From Mucilaginibacter_A sp964236465 (GTDB lineage: Bacteria > Bacteroidota > Bacteroidia > Sphingobacteriales > Sphingobacteriaceae): a stretch of DNA of 64,000 nucleotides. A program made the position numbers and the translations under genes. Every line of letters starts with the position of its first letter. Positions within the stretch are counted from its first letter, which is position 1. Below, one piece after another: positions 17,604 to 25,818 of this stretch. The notes beneath the pieces were generated by a model, which worked only from the letters and a program-made list of their open reading frames with translations, did not search any database and was not told where the DNA came from. The DNA lies in contig CAXSBZ010000002.1 of assembly GCA_964236465.1 (NCBI GenBank), positions 105,458-169,457 of the forward strand, in the 5' to 3' direction.

Positions 17604-18686
17604 ATGTTGATAAAAGAAGCATCCTTACGAACCTTTACCCAAAACATTTTTTTGAAAATAGGTTGCAGCTTAGAACATGCAACATTGGCAGCCGATGTTT
17701 TGCTTCGTGCTGATTTGCGCGGAATCGATTCACACGGTGTTGCCCGGTTAAGTGGCTATGTACGTTTGTGGGAGAAAAACCGGATCAACCCAAAACCAAA
17801 CATTCAAATTGTTCACGAAACACCAACCACCGCAACGGTTGATGGTGATGCCGGATTAGGTTTGGTGGTTGCGCCTTTTGCCATGCAGGTTGCAATTGAA
17901 AAAGCAGAAAAATATGGATCGGGCTGGGTTTCTGTCCGTAATTCCAACCATTTTGGGATTGCCGGTTACCACGCTTTGATGGCGGTAGAAAAAGACATGA
18001 TTGGTTTTGCTATGACGAACGCCAGTCCGCTGGTTGCCCCTACATTTTCCAACGAGCGGATGCTGGGCACCAACCCGATGTGTTATGCTTTCCCCGCAGG
18101 AAAATACCCGCCGCTGCTTGTAGATATGGCCACTTCTGCCGCTGCAAACGGTAAATTGGAAATTGCACAACGTGCCGGAAAGGCTGTTCCGGAAGGTTGG
18201 ATACAAGATGAGAATGGCAATTTTACAACTGATCCGCATGCTTTAAAGTCTGGTGGTTCTTTGTTGCCTTTGGGTAGCGACCGCGAACATGGCAGCCATA
18301 AAGGTTTTGGATTGAGTGCTACGGTTGATATACTTTCGGCCGTGCTTTCCGGCGCTAATTACGGGCCTTGGGTTCCGCCGTTTGTGGCTTATCTCGAACC
18401 AGATCCAAATCCTGTTGGTACTGGTATTGGTCATTTTTTAGGTGCAATGCGCGTGGATGGTTTCCGGCCGGTTGAAGATTTTAAACACCATTTGGATAAT
18501 TGGATTGAACGTTTTAAATCAGCCAGCACCATCGATCCAAACCAAAAAGTAATTATCCCTGGTGAACCGGAACTGGAAGCAGAACTAGACCGAAAAGTAA
18601 ATGGGATTCCTTTGGTAGATGCGGTGGTGGAGGATTTGAATGAGCTGGCAGACAAGTTGGGTGTGGAAGAGCTAAATGGGTTTTAA
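17604..18686 (+). CDS. Malate/L-lactate dehydrogenase family oxidoreductase (Ldh_2)
   Basis: 360 residues of the NAD(P)-dependent Ldh_2 family (malate, lactate, ureidoglycolate and related 2-hydroxy acids). Typical segments: DLRGIDSHGVARLSGY near residue 37, VSVRNSNHFGIAGYHALM near 110, MTNASPLVAPTF near 140 and GTNPMCYAFPAG near 155. The exact substrate cannot be read. The start codon is inside the extended dispersed repeat: the first codons (MLIKEAS) are the 12-mer at 17611-17622. A broken second copy of its last ~190 bases lies at 19383-19567 beyond the higBA genes. Confidence 0.88.
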   Translation: MLIKEASLRTFTQNIFLKIGCSLEHATLAADVLLRADLRGIDSHGVARLSGYVRLWEKNRINPKPNIQIVHETPTTATVDGDAGLGLVVAPFAMQVAIEKAEKYGSGWVSVRNSNHFGIAGYHALMAVEKDMIGFAMTNASPLVAPTFSNERMLGTNPMCYAFPAGKYPPLLVDMATSAAANGKLEIAQRAGKAVPEGWIQDENGNFTTDPHALKSGGSLLPLGSDREHGSHKGFGLSATVDILSAVLSGANYGPWVPPFVAYLEPDPNPVGTGIGHFLGAMRVDGFRPVEDFKHHLDNWIERFKSASTIDPNQKVIIPGEPELEAELDRKVNGIPLVDAVVEDLNELADKLGVEELNGF

Positions 18687-18748
18687 AATATGGTTGTTGA
18701 ATTGGAAATTCAAATCTCAAAGGAATACAATTAAGATTCTTTTACTTG

Positions 18749-18762
18749 CTGTATATTTACAG
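18749..18762. promoter_or_regulatory. Palindromic operator candidate before higBA
   Basis: CTGTATATTTACAG, a perfect palindrome with a 4-base centre, lies 20 bases before the toxin start codon. HigA-type antitoxins repress their own operon through such sites. The assignment rests on position and symmetry only. Confidence 0.5.
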
Positions 18763-18782
18763 TATGCAAATACATTTACCTA

Positions 18783-19067
18783 ATGATTAAGTCGATACAG
18801 CATAAAGGCCTAAAGTTGTTTTGGACAAAGGGCGATGCCAGTAAATTACAATCAGAATACGTGCATAAGATTAATAGGGTATTAAACATAATCCATTATT
18901 TAGAAGAAGTGCCGAAAGACCTCGAAACGTTTAAGCATTTAAGGCCACATCCATTAAAGGGCGATCTTAAAAGTTTTTGGTCGTTAGATATTTCGGGCAA
19001 CTGGCGTATCATTTTCAGGTTTGAAGATGGACATGCTTTTGATTTAGATTATTTAGACACGCATTAA
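18783..19067 (+). CDS. higB: HigB-like toxin (RelE/ParE superfamily)
   Basis: 94 residues. The sequence contains LRPHPLKGDLKSFWSLDISG and WRIIFRFEDGHAFDLDYLDTH, the standard core of HigB/plasmid-maintenance killer proteins, ribosome-dependent mRNA interferases. It is toxin-first, with the antitoxin gene 11 bases downstream, the usual higBA order. The module separates the Ldh_2 gene from a duplicated fragment of its own 3' end, so it arrived by insertion. Confidence 0.88.
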   Translation: MIKSIQHKGLKLFWTKGDASKLQSEYVHKINRVLNIIHYLEEVPKDLETFKHLRPHPLKGDLKSFWSLDISGNWRIIFRFEDGHAFDLDYLDTH

Positions 19068-19078
19068 TATTTGTTAAA

Positions 19079-19378
19079 ATGGAAAGAGCGATTGAAACAA
19101 ACATACATCCGGGTACAATTTTAAAGGAGGATGTGATCAAAGCGAACGGGTTAAGTATTGGACAAGCTGCTGATTTACTTGCCGTATCGAGGTTAACCTT
19201 GTCTAAAATAGCGAATGGAAAAGGGGCGATAACGCCTAATATCGCTTTACGGATTGAAACAGTTTTTGGAGGAAATGCAGATTTTTGGCTAAGGATGCAA
19301 AGAGGTTATGATTTACTGGAAGAAAAAATTAAATTCTTAAAAAATCCGCCTAAATTGACGCATTTCAAATTTGCATAA
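19079..19378 (+). CDS. higA: HigA family antitoxin (XRE helix-turn-helix)
   Basis: 99 residues. The N-terminal IHPGTILKEDVIKANGLSIG opening and the helix-turn-helix SIGQAADLLAVSRLTLSKIA (about 27-46) are diagnostic of HigA. It binds and neutralises HigB and should repress the operon through the palindrome at 18749-18762. It is complete and ends just before the Ldh_2 remnant. Confidence 0.9.
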   Translation: MERAIETNIHPGTILKEDVIKANGLSIGQAADLLAVSRLTLSKIANGKGAITPNIALRIETVFGGNADFWLRMQRGYDLLEEKIKFLKNPPKLTHFKFA

Positions 19379-19382
19379 AAAT

Positions 19383-19567
19383 GATAATAACTGGATTGAA
19401 CGTTTTAAACCGGCAAAATAGTATCACCAGATCAAAAAGTAATCATTCCTGGCGAACCTAAACTGGATCGTCAAGTAAATGGGATTCCTTTGGTGGATGC
19501 GGTGGTTGAGGATTTGAATGAAGTGGCGGAGAAGTTTGGGGGGGTGAAAAAGTTGAGTGAATTTTAA
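19383..19567 (+). pseudogene. Broken duplicate of the Ldh_2 gene 3' end
   Basis: The stretch repeats codons of the Ldh_2 C-terminus: NWIERFK, then after an in-frame TAG and small deletions DQKVIIPGEPKL and RQVNGIPLVDAVVEDLNEV, ending EF and TAA at 19565-19567. Compared with the intact end (18494-18686) it differs by many substitutions and indels, so it is a diverged copy, either a displaced old tail or one brought in with the higBA segment. Confidence 0.85.
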
Positions 19568-19653
19568 TATATTAGCATTTATTTGTTTAGAAATTCGTAT
19601 TTCAAACAACGGGATCGCAAATCCTAATAAAAGCAGTTTGAAGCTATACCAAT

Positions 19654-20370
19654 ATGAAAATTACATTAAACTATGTTAAAAATAATGCGGTAACTAACGT
19701 TGCGACAAGATGTCCTCATTGTGGACACTTTGGTACATTTTTATCACTTGATATAAACGATGTCTACACATATACTCCTGCTACAGGCACTATTGAAAAA
19801 TACTTGGGAGTAAGGAAGTGTCCGAACCATAACTGCTTAGGACACTTATTTTTTATTTCAGATAGGAATAGAAACATTCTTTTTACTTCTCCATCAGAGA
19901 CAATACCTTTTGACAAAGAAAACATTCCTGATAGAGTTTTAAATGCGTTTGAAGAAGCAATAAAATGCCATGCTAACTCATGCTTTATCGCTTCGGCAAT
20001 AATGATTAGAAAAACACTTGAAGAAATTTGTATTGAAAAAGGCGTAATGGGTGATAGCTTATATAAAAAGCTCCAAAATATTGGTAACAAAGTTTTAATT
20101 CCACAGGAACTAATAAGTGGAATGAATGAATTAAGGCTTTTGGGTAATGATGCAGCTCATATAGAAGCACAAACATTTAGTGAAATTGGGAAGGAAGAGA
20201 TTGAAGTGTCTCTTGAATTTGCAAAAGAAATTTTAAAAGCAGTTTATCAATATGAAGGCCTTCTGCAAAAGCTTAAAAGATTGAAAGATAAATCAAATGA
20301 TACTGCTGAAAAAATTGTTACGAAAAGTGATATGGCTTACCAGGTCCGCCCCTTATGTCGTAACTATTAA
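19654..20370 (+). CDS. DUF4145 domain protein with N-terminal zinc-ribbon-like segment
   Basis: 238 residues. The N-terminus carries CPHCGH (about residue 20) and CPNHNCLGH (about 52), four cysteines that could bind zinc. The rest matches DUF4145: HANSCFIASAIMIRKTLEEI followed by LNELRLLGNDAAH-like, ending in a helical segment. DUF4145 genes are often carried in defence or restriction contexts, but no partner is next to this one. AT-rich codons and the absence of dispersed 12-mers fit acquired DNA. Confidence 0.75.
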   Translation: MKITLNYVKNNAVTNVATRCPHCGHFGTFLSLDINDVYTYTPATGTIEKYLGVRKCPNHNCLGHLFFISDRNRNILFTSPSETIPFDKENIPDRVLNAFEEAIKCHANSCFIASAIMIRKTLEEICIEKGVMGDSLYKKLQNIGNKVLIPQELISGMNELRLLGNDAAHIEAQTFSEIGKEEIEVSLEFAKEILKAVYQYEGLLQKLKRLKDKSNDTAEKIVTKSDMAYQVRPLCRNY

Positions 20371-20440
20371 TTTCTGTTGGTTGAAGTCAGTAATGCTGTT
20401 CTATGTGCTAAAAACTTATAATTCTATTACCTATCTATCA

Positions 20441-20557
20441 ATGCTTCTTTTTATTAATTAAAAATAGAATTATAAACGACTTTGATAGATTGCAAAATAC
20501 CAAAAGTGCAACCAATCCAATCACACCTTTCCTATTTTATACCGATAAAAGAAGCAT
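20441..20557. repeat. Degenerate inverted pair of the dispersed repeat
   Basis: ATGCTTCTTTTTATT (one extra T) at 20441-20455 faces the exact TATACCGATAAAAGAAGCAT ending at 20557, immediately after the lepB stop codon. The spacer is about 90 bases and holds nothing recognisable. Confidence 0.55.
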
Positions 20558-22003
20558 CTACCTAATCCCCATAAACAACCTGTCCCACCGTATCTTATGC
20601 AGAAAAGAAGCTTGCTCATCCCAGCTCATCCACACAAATAAAGCTTTGCCTACAATGTGGTCTTCGGGCACAAAACCCCAGAAACGGCTGTCTAACGAGT
20701 TGTGACGGTTGTCGCCCATCATCCAGTAATAATCCATTTTAAAGGTGTACTGGTTGGTTTTGGTACCGTTGATGTAAATATCGTTGCCGCGTTTTTCCAG
20801 CTTGTTGTTTTCGTACAGTTTAATGGCGCGTTCGTAGATCATGTAATTGGTCGAATCCAAAGTAACTGTCCAGCCTTTTTTGGGGATGATGATTGGGCCA
20901 TAATTGTCCACGTTCCATTTCAATTTCGGATCGTGCGGAAAAACCTGTAAATCAAACTGCCCGGCTGGCTGAATATACGGCGCAATGTAAGTGATGTTGG
21001 AATAACTTTTTAACGTGGGCACACTTTCGCGCGGCATAATCCATTCCAAATCCGTGGCGTTTACTTGTCCATGCGAAGGATCGATGTGCAGATCATACAA
21101 AACTTCAGGGTTCAGTTCCTGGCCGTTGGTGCGCACTAAATACGAAGTCTGGCTTTCCGGCGGGGTTATCGCAGCTTTATTATTGATGTAAACCTGCGTG
21201 TTGATCAGTTTCAAAGTATCACCCGGCGTTCCCTGGCAGCGTTTGATGTAGTTTTCACGCTTATCAACCGGTCGGTACAAAGGCGAATCCGCATCCATCG
21301 GATAATTAAAAACCACCACATCACCTTTTTTAACATGGCTCAATCCCGGCAAACGGTAATAAGGCAATTTGATGCCATCCCAATAAGATTTTACATCGAA
21401 AATCGGCATAGTATGATGCGCAAACGGAAAAGAAACCGGCGTCATCGGTGTGCGTGCGCCATAATTCACCTTGCTGACAAACAGGAAATCGCCAACCAGC
21501 AGCGAGCGTTCCATAGAAGGTGTTGGTATCGTAAATGCTTCAATAAACAAACCCCGAATCAGCGTGGCGGCAACAACGGCAAATATGATGGCTTCTGTCC
21601 ACTCCTGCCCTGATGATTTTTTTAAAAGACTTTGATATTTACCTCTAAATTCTGGACTAGCTGATTGTCCTAAATATTTGGTTGAAGAATCAAAACCCCA
21701 TTTGGGAATGTAAATAAATCCTAAAATTACTGCTTTTAAAGTATCACTAAATTTAGTTTTACCATAAGATTTAATGAAATCGATAGTAATACCAACAGCA
21801 ATAAAAATATTCAGTCCAGGAATAAACAATAACAAAAACCACCATTTAGGCCGACCGCAAATTTCTAACATTACATAATAATTAATGATAGGTATTAGTG
21901 CTATCCAACCAGGCTTATTAGCTTTCTGAAATAATTTCCATAATCCAATGTATGGTAATACAAAAAGTAAAATAAATGCAATTAGAAATAAAATGATATT
22001 CAC
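20558..22003 (-). CDS. lepB: Signal peptidase I with N-terminal membrane domain
   Basis: 481 residues, longer than E. coli LepB. Residues 1-110 form an extra multi-helix DUF5684-like region (KANKPGWIALIPIINYYVML), followed by the catalytic SPase I domain. The serine is in PTPSMERSLLVGDFL, the lysine in NYIKRCQGTPGD and box E is GDNRHNSLDSRFWGFVPEDH. A large insertion lies between boxes C and E, usual in this phylum. It cleaves Sec and Tat signal peptides at the periplasmic face. It is the last gene of the par-dapB-lepB cluster. Confidence 0.95.
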   Translation of the reverse strand: MNIILFLIAFILLFVLPYIGLWKLFQKANKPGWIALIPIINYYVMLEICGRPKWWFLLLFIPGLNIFIAVGITIDFIKSYGKTKFSDTLKAVILGFIYIPKWGFDSSTKYLGQSASPEFRGKYQSLLKKSSGQEWTEAIIFAVVAATLIRGLFIEAFTIPTPSMERSLLVGDFLFVSKVNYGARTPMTPVSFPFAHHTMPIFDVKSYWDGIKLPYYRLPGLSHVKKGDVVVFNYPMDADSPLYRPVDKRENYIKRCQGTPGDTLKLINTQVYINNKAAITPPESQTSYLVRTNGQELNPEVLYDLHIDPSHGQVNATDLEWIMPRESVPTLKSYSNITYIAPYIQPAGQFDLQVFPHDPKLKWNVDNYGPIIIPKKGWTVTLDSTNYMIYERAIKLYENNKLEKRGNDIYINGTKTNQYTFKMDYYWMMGDNRHNSLDSRFWGFVPEDHIVGKALFVWMSWDEQASFLHKIRWDRLFMGIR

Positions 22004-22023
22004 AATAATGCTTTTTTAGTTTG

Positions 22024-22779
22024 CTAAATTAAATTAAAATTAAACAGATCAGCGGCTGTAAAGAAACCTTTACGGTCTTTAATCCACTCCGCGGCAAGCA
22101 CTGCACCAAGCGCAAATCCAGAACGGTTATGCGCCGTATGTTTAAACTCGATGGAATCCACTTCCGAATCATAAATGACGGTATGTGTGCCCGGCACATT
22201 TTCTATTCGGTGTGATTCAATCAGCAATTGATTTGGGGTGATGACCACCGGAGAAGCATCATCAACCTCACCCGAAACCACATTTACCCATGCTGTTTTT
22301 ACCGGTATATTTTCGATGATGCCTTCAGCAATGGTGATGGCCGTTCCACTTGGCGCATCCAGTTTTTGGGTGTGGTGGATTTCTTCAACCTGCACTTCAT
22401 AATCCGGAAACCGGTTTATCAATTGTGCCAGCATTTTATTGATATGGAAGAAGATGTTTACGCCAACACTAAAATTGGAAGCGTAAATCAGGGAAGCATT
22501 TTGTGTAACACAATCATTTTTAACACTTTGCAAATGCGCATACCAGCCAGTTGCACCAACTACAACCGGAATCCCGGCATCAAAGCAAAGTTTGATATTA
22601 TCCAAAACCGTGTGCGGCGTACTAAATTCTATCGCTACGTCTGCCAGTTGCAAATTGGCAAGTGTGAGGTCATACAGGTTTTCTTGCGTAATTTTCAACA
22701 CAATTTCGTGTTTTCGTTCCAAGGCAATCTGCTCAATCATCTTGCCCATTTTTCCGTATCCGAGTAAAGCTATTTTCAT
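22024..22779 (-). CDS. dapB: 4-hydroxy-tetrahydrodipicolinate reductase
   Basis: 251 residues from the ATG at 22779 (MKIALLGYGKMGKM); a further ATG at 22803 would add eight residues not usual in the family. DapB reduces the lysine/diaminopimelate intermediate with NAD(P)H. GYGKMGKM is the nucleotide-binding loop, and EEIHHTQKLDAPSGTAI holds the catalytic His pair, Lys and substrate loop. It is 20 bases from lepB. An exact 12-mer (22290-22301, TAAAAACAGCAT) codes VKTA inside it. Confidence 0.95.
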   Translation of the reverse strand: MKIALLGYGKMGKMIEQIALERKHEIVLKITQENLYDLTLANLQLADVAIEFSTPHTVLDNIKLCFDAGIPVVVGATGWYAHLQSVKNDCVTQNASLIYASNFSVGVNIFFHINKMLAQLINRFPDYEVQVEEIHHTQKLDAPSGTAITIAEGIIENIPVKTAWVNVVSGEVDDASPVVITPNQLLIESHRIENVPGTHTVIYDSEVDSIEFKHTAHNRSGFALGAVLAAEWIKDRKGFFTAADLFNFNLI

Positions 22780-22784
22780 TATTG

Positions 22785-22822
22785 AGCTGTTGGCTGTCAG
22801 CAATCAGCTTTCAGCTATATTT
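22785..22822. repeat. GCTGAAAGCTGACAGC-type intergenic repeat
   Basis: GAGCTGTTGGCTGTCAGCAATCAGCTTTCAGCT is the reverse complement of the element at 45443-45478. It lies directly before dapB. Confidence 0.6.
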
Positions 22823-22867
22823 CTAAAATTAATATTTAAACGTTTTGCAAAGACTAATTGCTACCGG

Positions 22868-23515
22868 CTATTTCATCCTAAAAGTAACTTTCAACCCGGG
22901 TGTAAAGCCTCCGTAAGCAAAGGTTGGCGAATTAATTATTGTCGGCGAAACCTTAAAACCCAAGTCATTGTCCATCGTGTAGGAATGCTGAAATTTCGCA
23001 GCAATATAAGCATCAATGGCTTGGATTCCCCAAAAAGCAACTACACCGATAATGGTTAAATCCCGGTTGCGGTGGTAATAATCTTTGTAAACAATTATCA
23101 GGGCTGAATTATAGCCATCATATTTTTTATCCACTTGACCAAATTTTCCTGTAGCTTGAAGCTGAGCAACATGTAAATATTCTTTGTAATTGGTTTGCGC
23201 TACATAATAAGAATATCCTAAAAGGGCAAATCCACCATAAACAATGGGTAATTTCCAATATTGCTTGTTGTAAATTTGCCCTGTGCCCGGCAAATAAAGG
23301 GATTTCAAAATCGCTTTGTGCGGGCTATGCGTGCTATCGGGATGATAAACTTTATCCTTAGGCTGTTCTGATTTTGGCTTGAACGGCACCAGCACAGAAG
23401 TAGTATCGCCGCGGGTATTTACCGTATCGCGTTGTTTTTTGTTGGATTTTTTTTGTGCGAAGGTTGATCCAACACAAAAAAACAGCAGTAAAAGAAGTAT
23501 GGCCGGTTTGCGCAT
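22868..23515 (-). CDS. DUF5683 secreted/membrane protein
   Basis: 215 residues from MRKPAILLLLLFFC, which gives a clean signal peptide ending in TFAQ; the frame extends upstream to 23602, but that leader has no signal character. A basic, disordered stretch (about 25-70) leads to the DUF5683 core HKAILKSLYLPGTGQIYNKQ with two hydrophobic segments and C-terminal YGGFTPGLKVTFRMK. The family always sits near parB/dapB in Bacteroidota; the role is unknown. An exact 12-mer (23489-23500) encodes ILLL in the signal peptide. Confidence 0.88.
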   Translation of the reverse strand: MRKPAILLLLLFFCVGSTFAQKKSNKKQRDTVNTRGDTTSVLVPFKPKSEQPKDKVYHPDSTHSPHKAILKSLYLPGTGQIYNKQYWKLPIVYGGFALLGYSYYVAQTNYKEYLHVAQLQATGKFGQVDKKYDGYNSALIIVYKDYYHRNRDLTIIGVVAFWGIQAIDAYIAAKFQHSYTMDNDLGFKVSPTIINSPTFAYGGFTPGLKVTFRMK

Positions 23516-23516
23516 A

Positions 23517-24431
23517 TTACCAGTCGAGCATTTCCAGGATTCGCCCCAAATCATCTTCCGATAAAAACGGGATTTCAATGCTGCCTTTTCCATTTTGCCC
23601 AACTTTCAGTTTCACCGGCGCATTGAATTTCGATGTCAGATCGGTTTGGATTTTCTGCATTTGGAAAGATGGACTGGCTGTTTTAGCCATACTGTTTTTA
23701 GCAGGTGTTTTTTGGAGTTCGCGCACCATATCTTCCACTTTCCGTACCGATAAACCTTTTTCAATGATTTGATGATGGATGTACAGCAACTTCGCCGCAT
23801 CTTCCACCGCAATCAAAGCGCGGGCATGGCCCATCGTAATTTCGCCGTCGCGGATAGAAGATTGCACCACCGGCGGCAGTTTCAGTAAACGCAAATAGTT
23901 GGTAACGGTTGACCGGTTTTTGCTCACGCGGTCGCCCAGTTCTTCCTGCTTCAAATTGCATTCGTCGATCATCCGCTGAAAACTCAAAGCCATTTCTATC
24001 GCGTTCAGGTTTTCCCGCTGGATATTTTCGATCAAAGCCATTTCCAGCATTTGCTGATCGTTGGCCGTGCGCACATAAGCCGGAATTTCCGTCAAACCCG
24101 CCAGCTTGGAAGCGCGCAAACGCCGTTCACCGGAAATTAACTGATAAGTATTTTTGCCGGTTTTGCGTACCGTAACCGGCTGGATCAAACCTTGTGTAGA
24201 AATAGAATCCGCCAGTTCTTGCAATGCCTGTTCATCAAATTCTGTACGCGGCTGGAAAGGATTTACTTCAATTTCAGTGATCTTTACCGCGTTTACCGAT
24301 TTTAGTTCTGCTGTATCAGGTTGATCTGCTGTGGGTTGTGATTTTTTTGCAGAAGCTGCATTCACCTGAACAGAATCGTTTAACAAAGCACCCAGACCTC
24401 TGCCCAAAGCATTTCTTTTATCGCCGTTCAT
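23517..24431 (-). CDS. parB: Chromosome-partitioning protein ParB
   Basis: 304 residues. ParB is a CTP-dependent clamp that loads at parS sites near the origin. The N-domain has PFQPRTEFDEQALQELADSI, the CTP-binding GERRLRASKLAG and ENIQREN; the helix-turn-helix LGDRVSKNRSTVTNYLRLLK follows near 165; a short C-terminal dimer domain ends EMLDW. It abuts parA with no gap. Its presence suggests the origin is not far. An exact 12-mer (23689-23700) lies in the linker codons. Confidence 0.96.
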   Translation of the reverse strand: MNGDKRNALGRGLGALLNDSVQVNAASAKKSQPTADQPDTAELKSVNAVKITEIEVNPFQPRTEFDEQALQELADSISTQGLIQPVTVRKTGKNTYQLISGERRLRASKLAGLTEIPAYVRTANDQQMLEMALIENIQRENLNAIEMALSFQRMIDECNLKQEELGDRVSKNRSTVTNYLRLLKLPPVVQSSIRDGEITMGHARALIAVEDAAKLLYIHHQIIEKGLSVRKVEDMVRELQKTPAKNSMAKTASPSFQMQKIQTDLTSKFNAPVKLKVGQNGKGSIEIPFLSEDDLGRILEMLDW

Positions 24432-25238
24432 CTATTTTATGCTTATTTTTTGCTGATTGTCTTCGTCTTTCACCATCCCGTTGTTACGCAAAATCTCGCG
24501 CGCCAGGTTCAAATAATTGATGGCACCTTTGCAGGTTGCATCGTGCATAATAACTGACATGCCAAAGCTCGGTGCCTCGCTCAACCGTGTATTTCGCTGG
24601 ATGATGGTTTTGAAAACTAAGTTCTCAAAATGCGTACGCACTTCTTCCACCACTTGGTTGGATAAGCGAAGCCGCACGTCATACATCGTCAGCAAAATAC
24701 CTTCAATATCCAGTTCCGGGTTCAGGCGGTTTTGTACAATTTTGATCGTGTTGAGCAGTTTCCCCAATCCTTCCAACGCAAAATACTCGCACTGAACCGG
24801 AATAATAACCGAATCAGCAGCCGTAAGCGCATTGATCGTAATCAATCCCAGCGACGGCGAACAATCTACAATGATAAAATCGTACTGGTTTTTGATCTTT
24901 TCCAGCACCGCTTTCATCTTGTATTCGCGGTTGGTCAGGTTGATCATCTCGATCTCCGCCCCAACCAAATCAATATGCGCCGGCAACAAATCCAGGTTTG
25001 GCGTTTCCGTTTTCTGGATCGCATCTGCCGGTTCTACCTCATTGATGATGCACTCGTAAATGCTGTTTTTGATTGTTCTCGGATCGAACCCGATCCCTGA
25101 TGTTGCGTTTGCCTGCGGATCTGCATCAACCAACAGGGTTTTGTATTCTAACACCGCTAAACTTGCCGCCAGATTGATGGAAGAAGTGGTTTTGCCTACT
25201 CCGCCTTTCTGGTTGGCCAACGCGATTATTTTACTCAT
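24432..25238 (-). CDS. parA: Chromosome-partitioning ATPase ParA
   Basis: 268 residues. ParA/Soj ATPase with the deviant Walker A QKGGVGKTTSSINLA at residues 9-23, A' motif DADPQANATSGIG and Walker B FIIVDCSPSLGLITINAL. It works with ParB in origin segregation. First gene of a leftward unit parA-parB-DUF5683-dapB-lepB, a conserved order in this phylum. Its upstream region (25281-25318) has an inverted pair of the dispersed 12-mer. Confidence 0.96.
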   Translation of the reverse strand: MSKIIALANQKGGVGKTTSSINLAASLAVLEYKTLLVDADPQANATSGIGFDPRTIKNSIYECIINEVEPADAIQKTETPNLDLLPAHIDLVGAEIEMINLTNREYKMKAVLEKIKNQYDFIIVDCSPSLGLITINALTAADSVIIPVQCEYFALEGLGKLLNTIKIVQNRLNPELDIEGILLTMYDVRLRLSNQVVEEVRTHFENLVFKTIIQRNTRLSEAPSFGMSVIMHDATCKGAINYLNLAREILRNNGMVKDEDNQQKISIK

Positions 25239-25280
25239 TATCAGTCCTCAGTATAATTTTAAAAGCAAATTTTGATGCCC

Positions 25281-25318
25281 TAAAAGAAGCATTACCATAA
25301 TTTCTGATGCTTCTTTTA
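25281..25318. repeat. Perfect inverted pair of the dispersed 12-mer upstream of parA
   Basis: TAAAAGAAGCAT (25281-25292), a 14-base loop, then ATGCTTCTTTTA (25307-25318): a perfect 12-bp stem. It lies upstream of leftward parA; no gene is convincingly seen from here to 25577. Confidence 0.75.
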
Positions 25319-25488
25319 CCGGTATTTTTTTTACTTTTTTTAAAGGTGCAAGATACCTACATTTTTACAATTAGCATCCAACCAGATTTCCACATGTTCA
25401 TCACTATATCCACAAAATATATGATTTGGATAATATGTTTTTGCAGCCAAATTACTTTACAAAGTTATAACGCTTTTTTTGACGAAAT

Positions 25489-25496
25489 TATCTTTG
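25489..25496 (+). promoter_or_regulatory. -7 element candidate
   Basis: TATCTTTG matches TAnnTTTG exactly. A clear TTG at the right distance is missing. The next gene start is at 25578, so the element is plausible but weak. Confidence 0.3.
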
Positions 25497-25577
25497 CAGA
25501 TTAAATTTTATGCAGACAAGCCGCAATCAAATCCTGGCAAATAGTGTTAAACTTGTGAAAATTTAAATGGATAGATT

Positions 25578-25748
25578 ATGACAAACGGAGTTTACGAAGC
25601 TGGCGAAAGAGTGATTACGAAAGACGGTGAAGGCGTGGTGCACAAAAGCCAGGCGCAAAAAGATAATCAGATTGAAGTAAAACTCAATACCGGTGAAGTA
25701 AAAACTTATGCGCCGCAAGATGTTTCGGATGATGCTGATGCCGGATAA
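25578..25748 (+). CDS. Small hypothetical protein (56 aa)
   Basis: MTNGVYEAGERVITKDGEGVV... ending DDADAG, acidic and probably beta-rich (V/K/E alternation; YEAGERVITKDGEG VV suggests a small SH3-like or KOW-like barrel, which is an inference from pattern only). Too short for most gene callers, but it has consistent coding character and sits behind a candidate -7 element. Function unknown. Confidence 0.6.
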   Translation: MTNGVYEAGERVITKDGEGVVHKSQAQKDNQIEVKLNTGEVKTYAPQDVSDDADAG

Positions 25749-25749
25749 C

Positions 25750-25776
25750 TTGCAAGCTACACAGTTTCTATTTTTG
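25750..25776 (+). promoter_or_regulatory. Promoter candidate for the FMN reductase gene
   Basis: TTG (25750-25752) and TATTTTTG (25769-25776) spaced by 16 bases, one shorter than usual. The gene starts at 25819; an exact dispersed 12-mer lies between (25781-25792). Confidence 0.4.
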
Positions 25777-25818
25777 CAAAATGCTTCTTTTATCCGGTCA
25801 ATTTAACTGAAACCTATT

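Noticed and set aside
25307..25504. Hydrophobic 65-codon plus-strand ORF beginning MLLLPVFF
   Set aside because: It begins inside the right arm of a dispersed-repeat hairpin and runs through the upstream region of parA; codons and sequence show no protein character.
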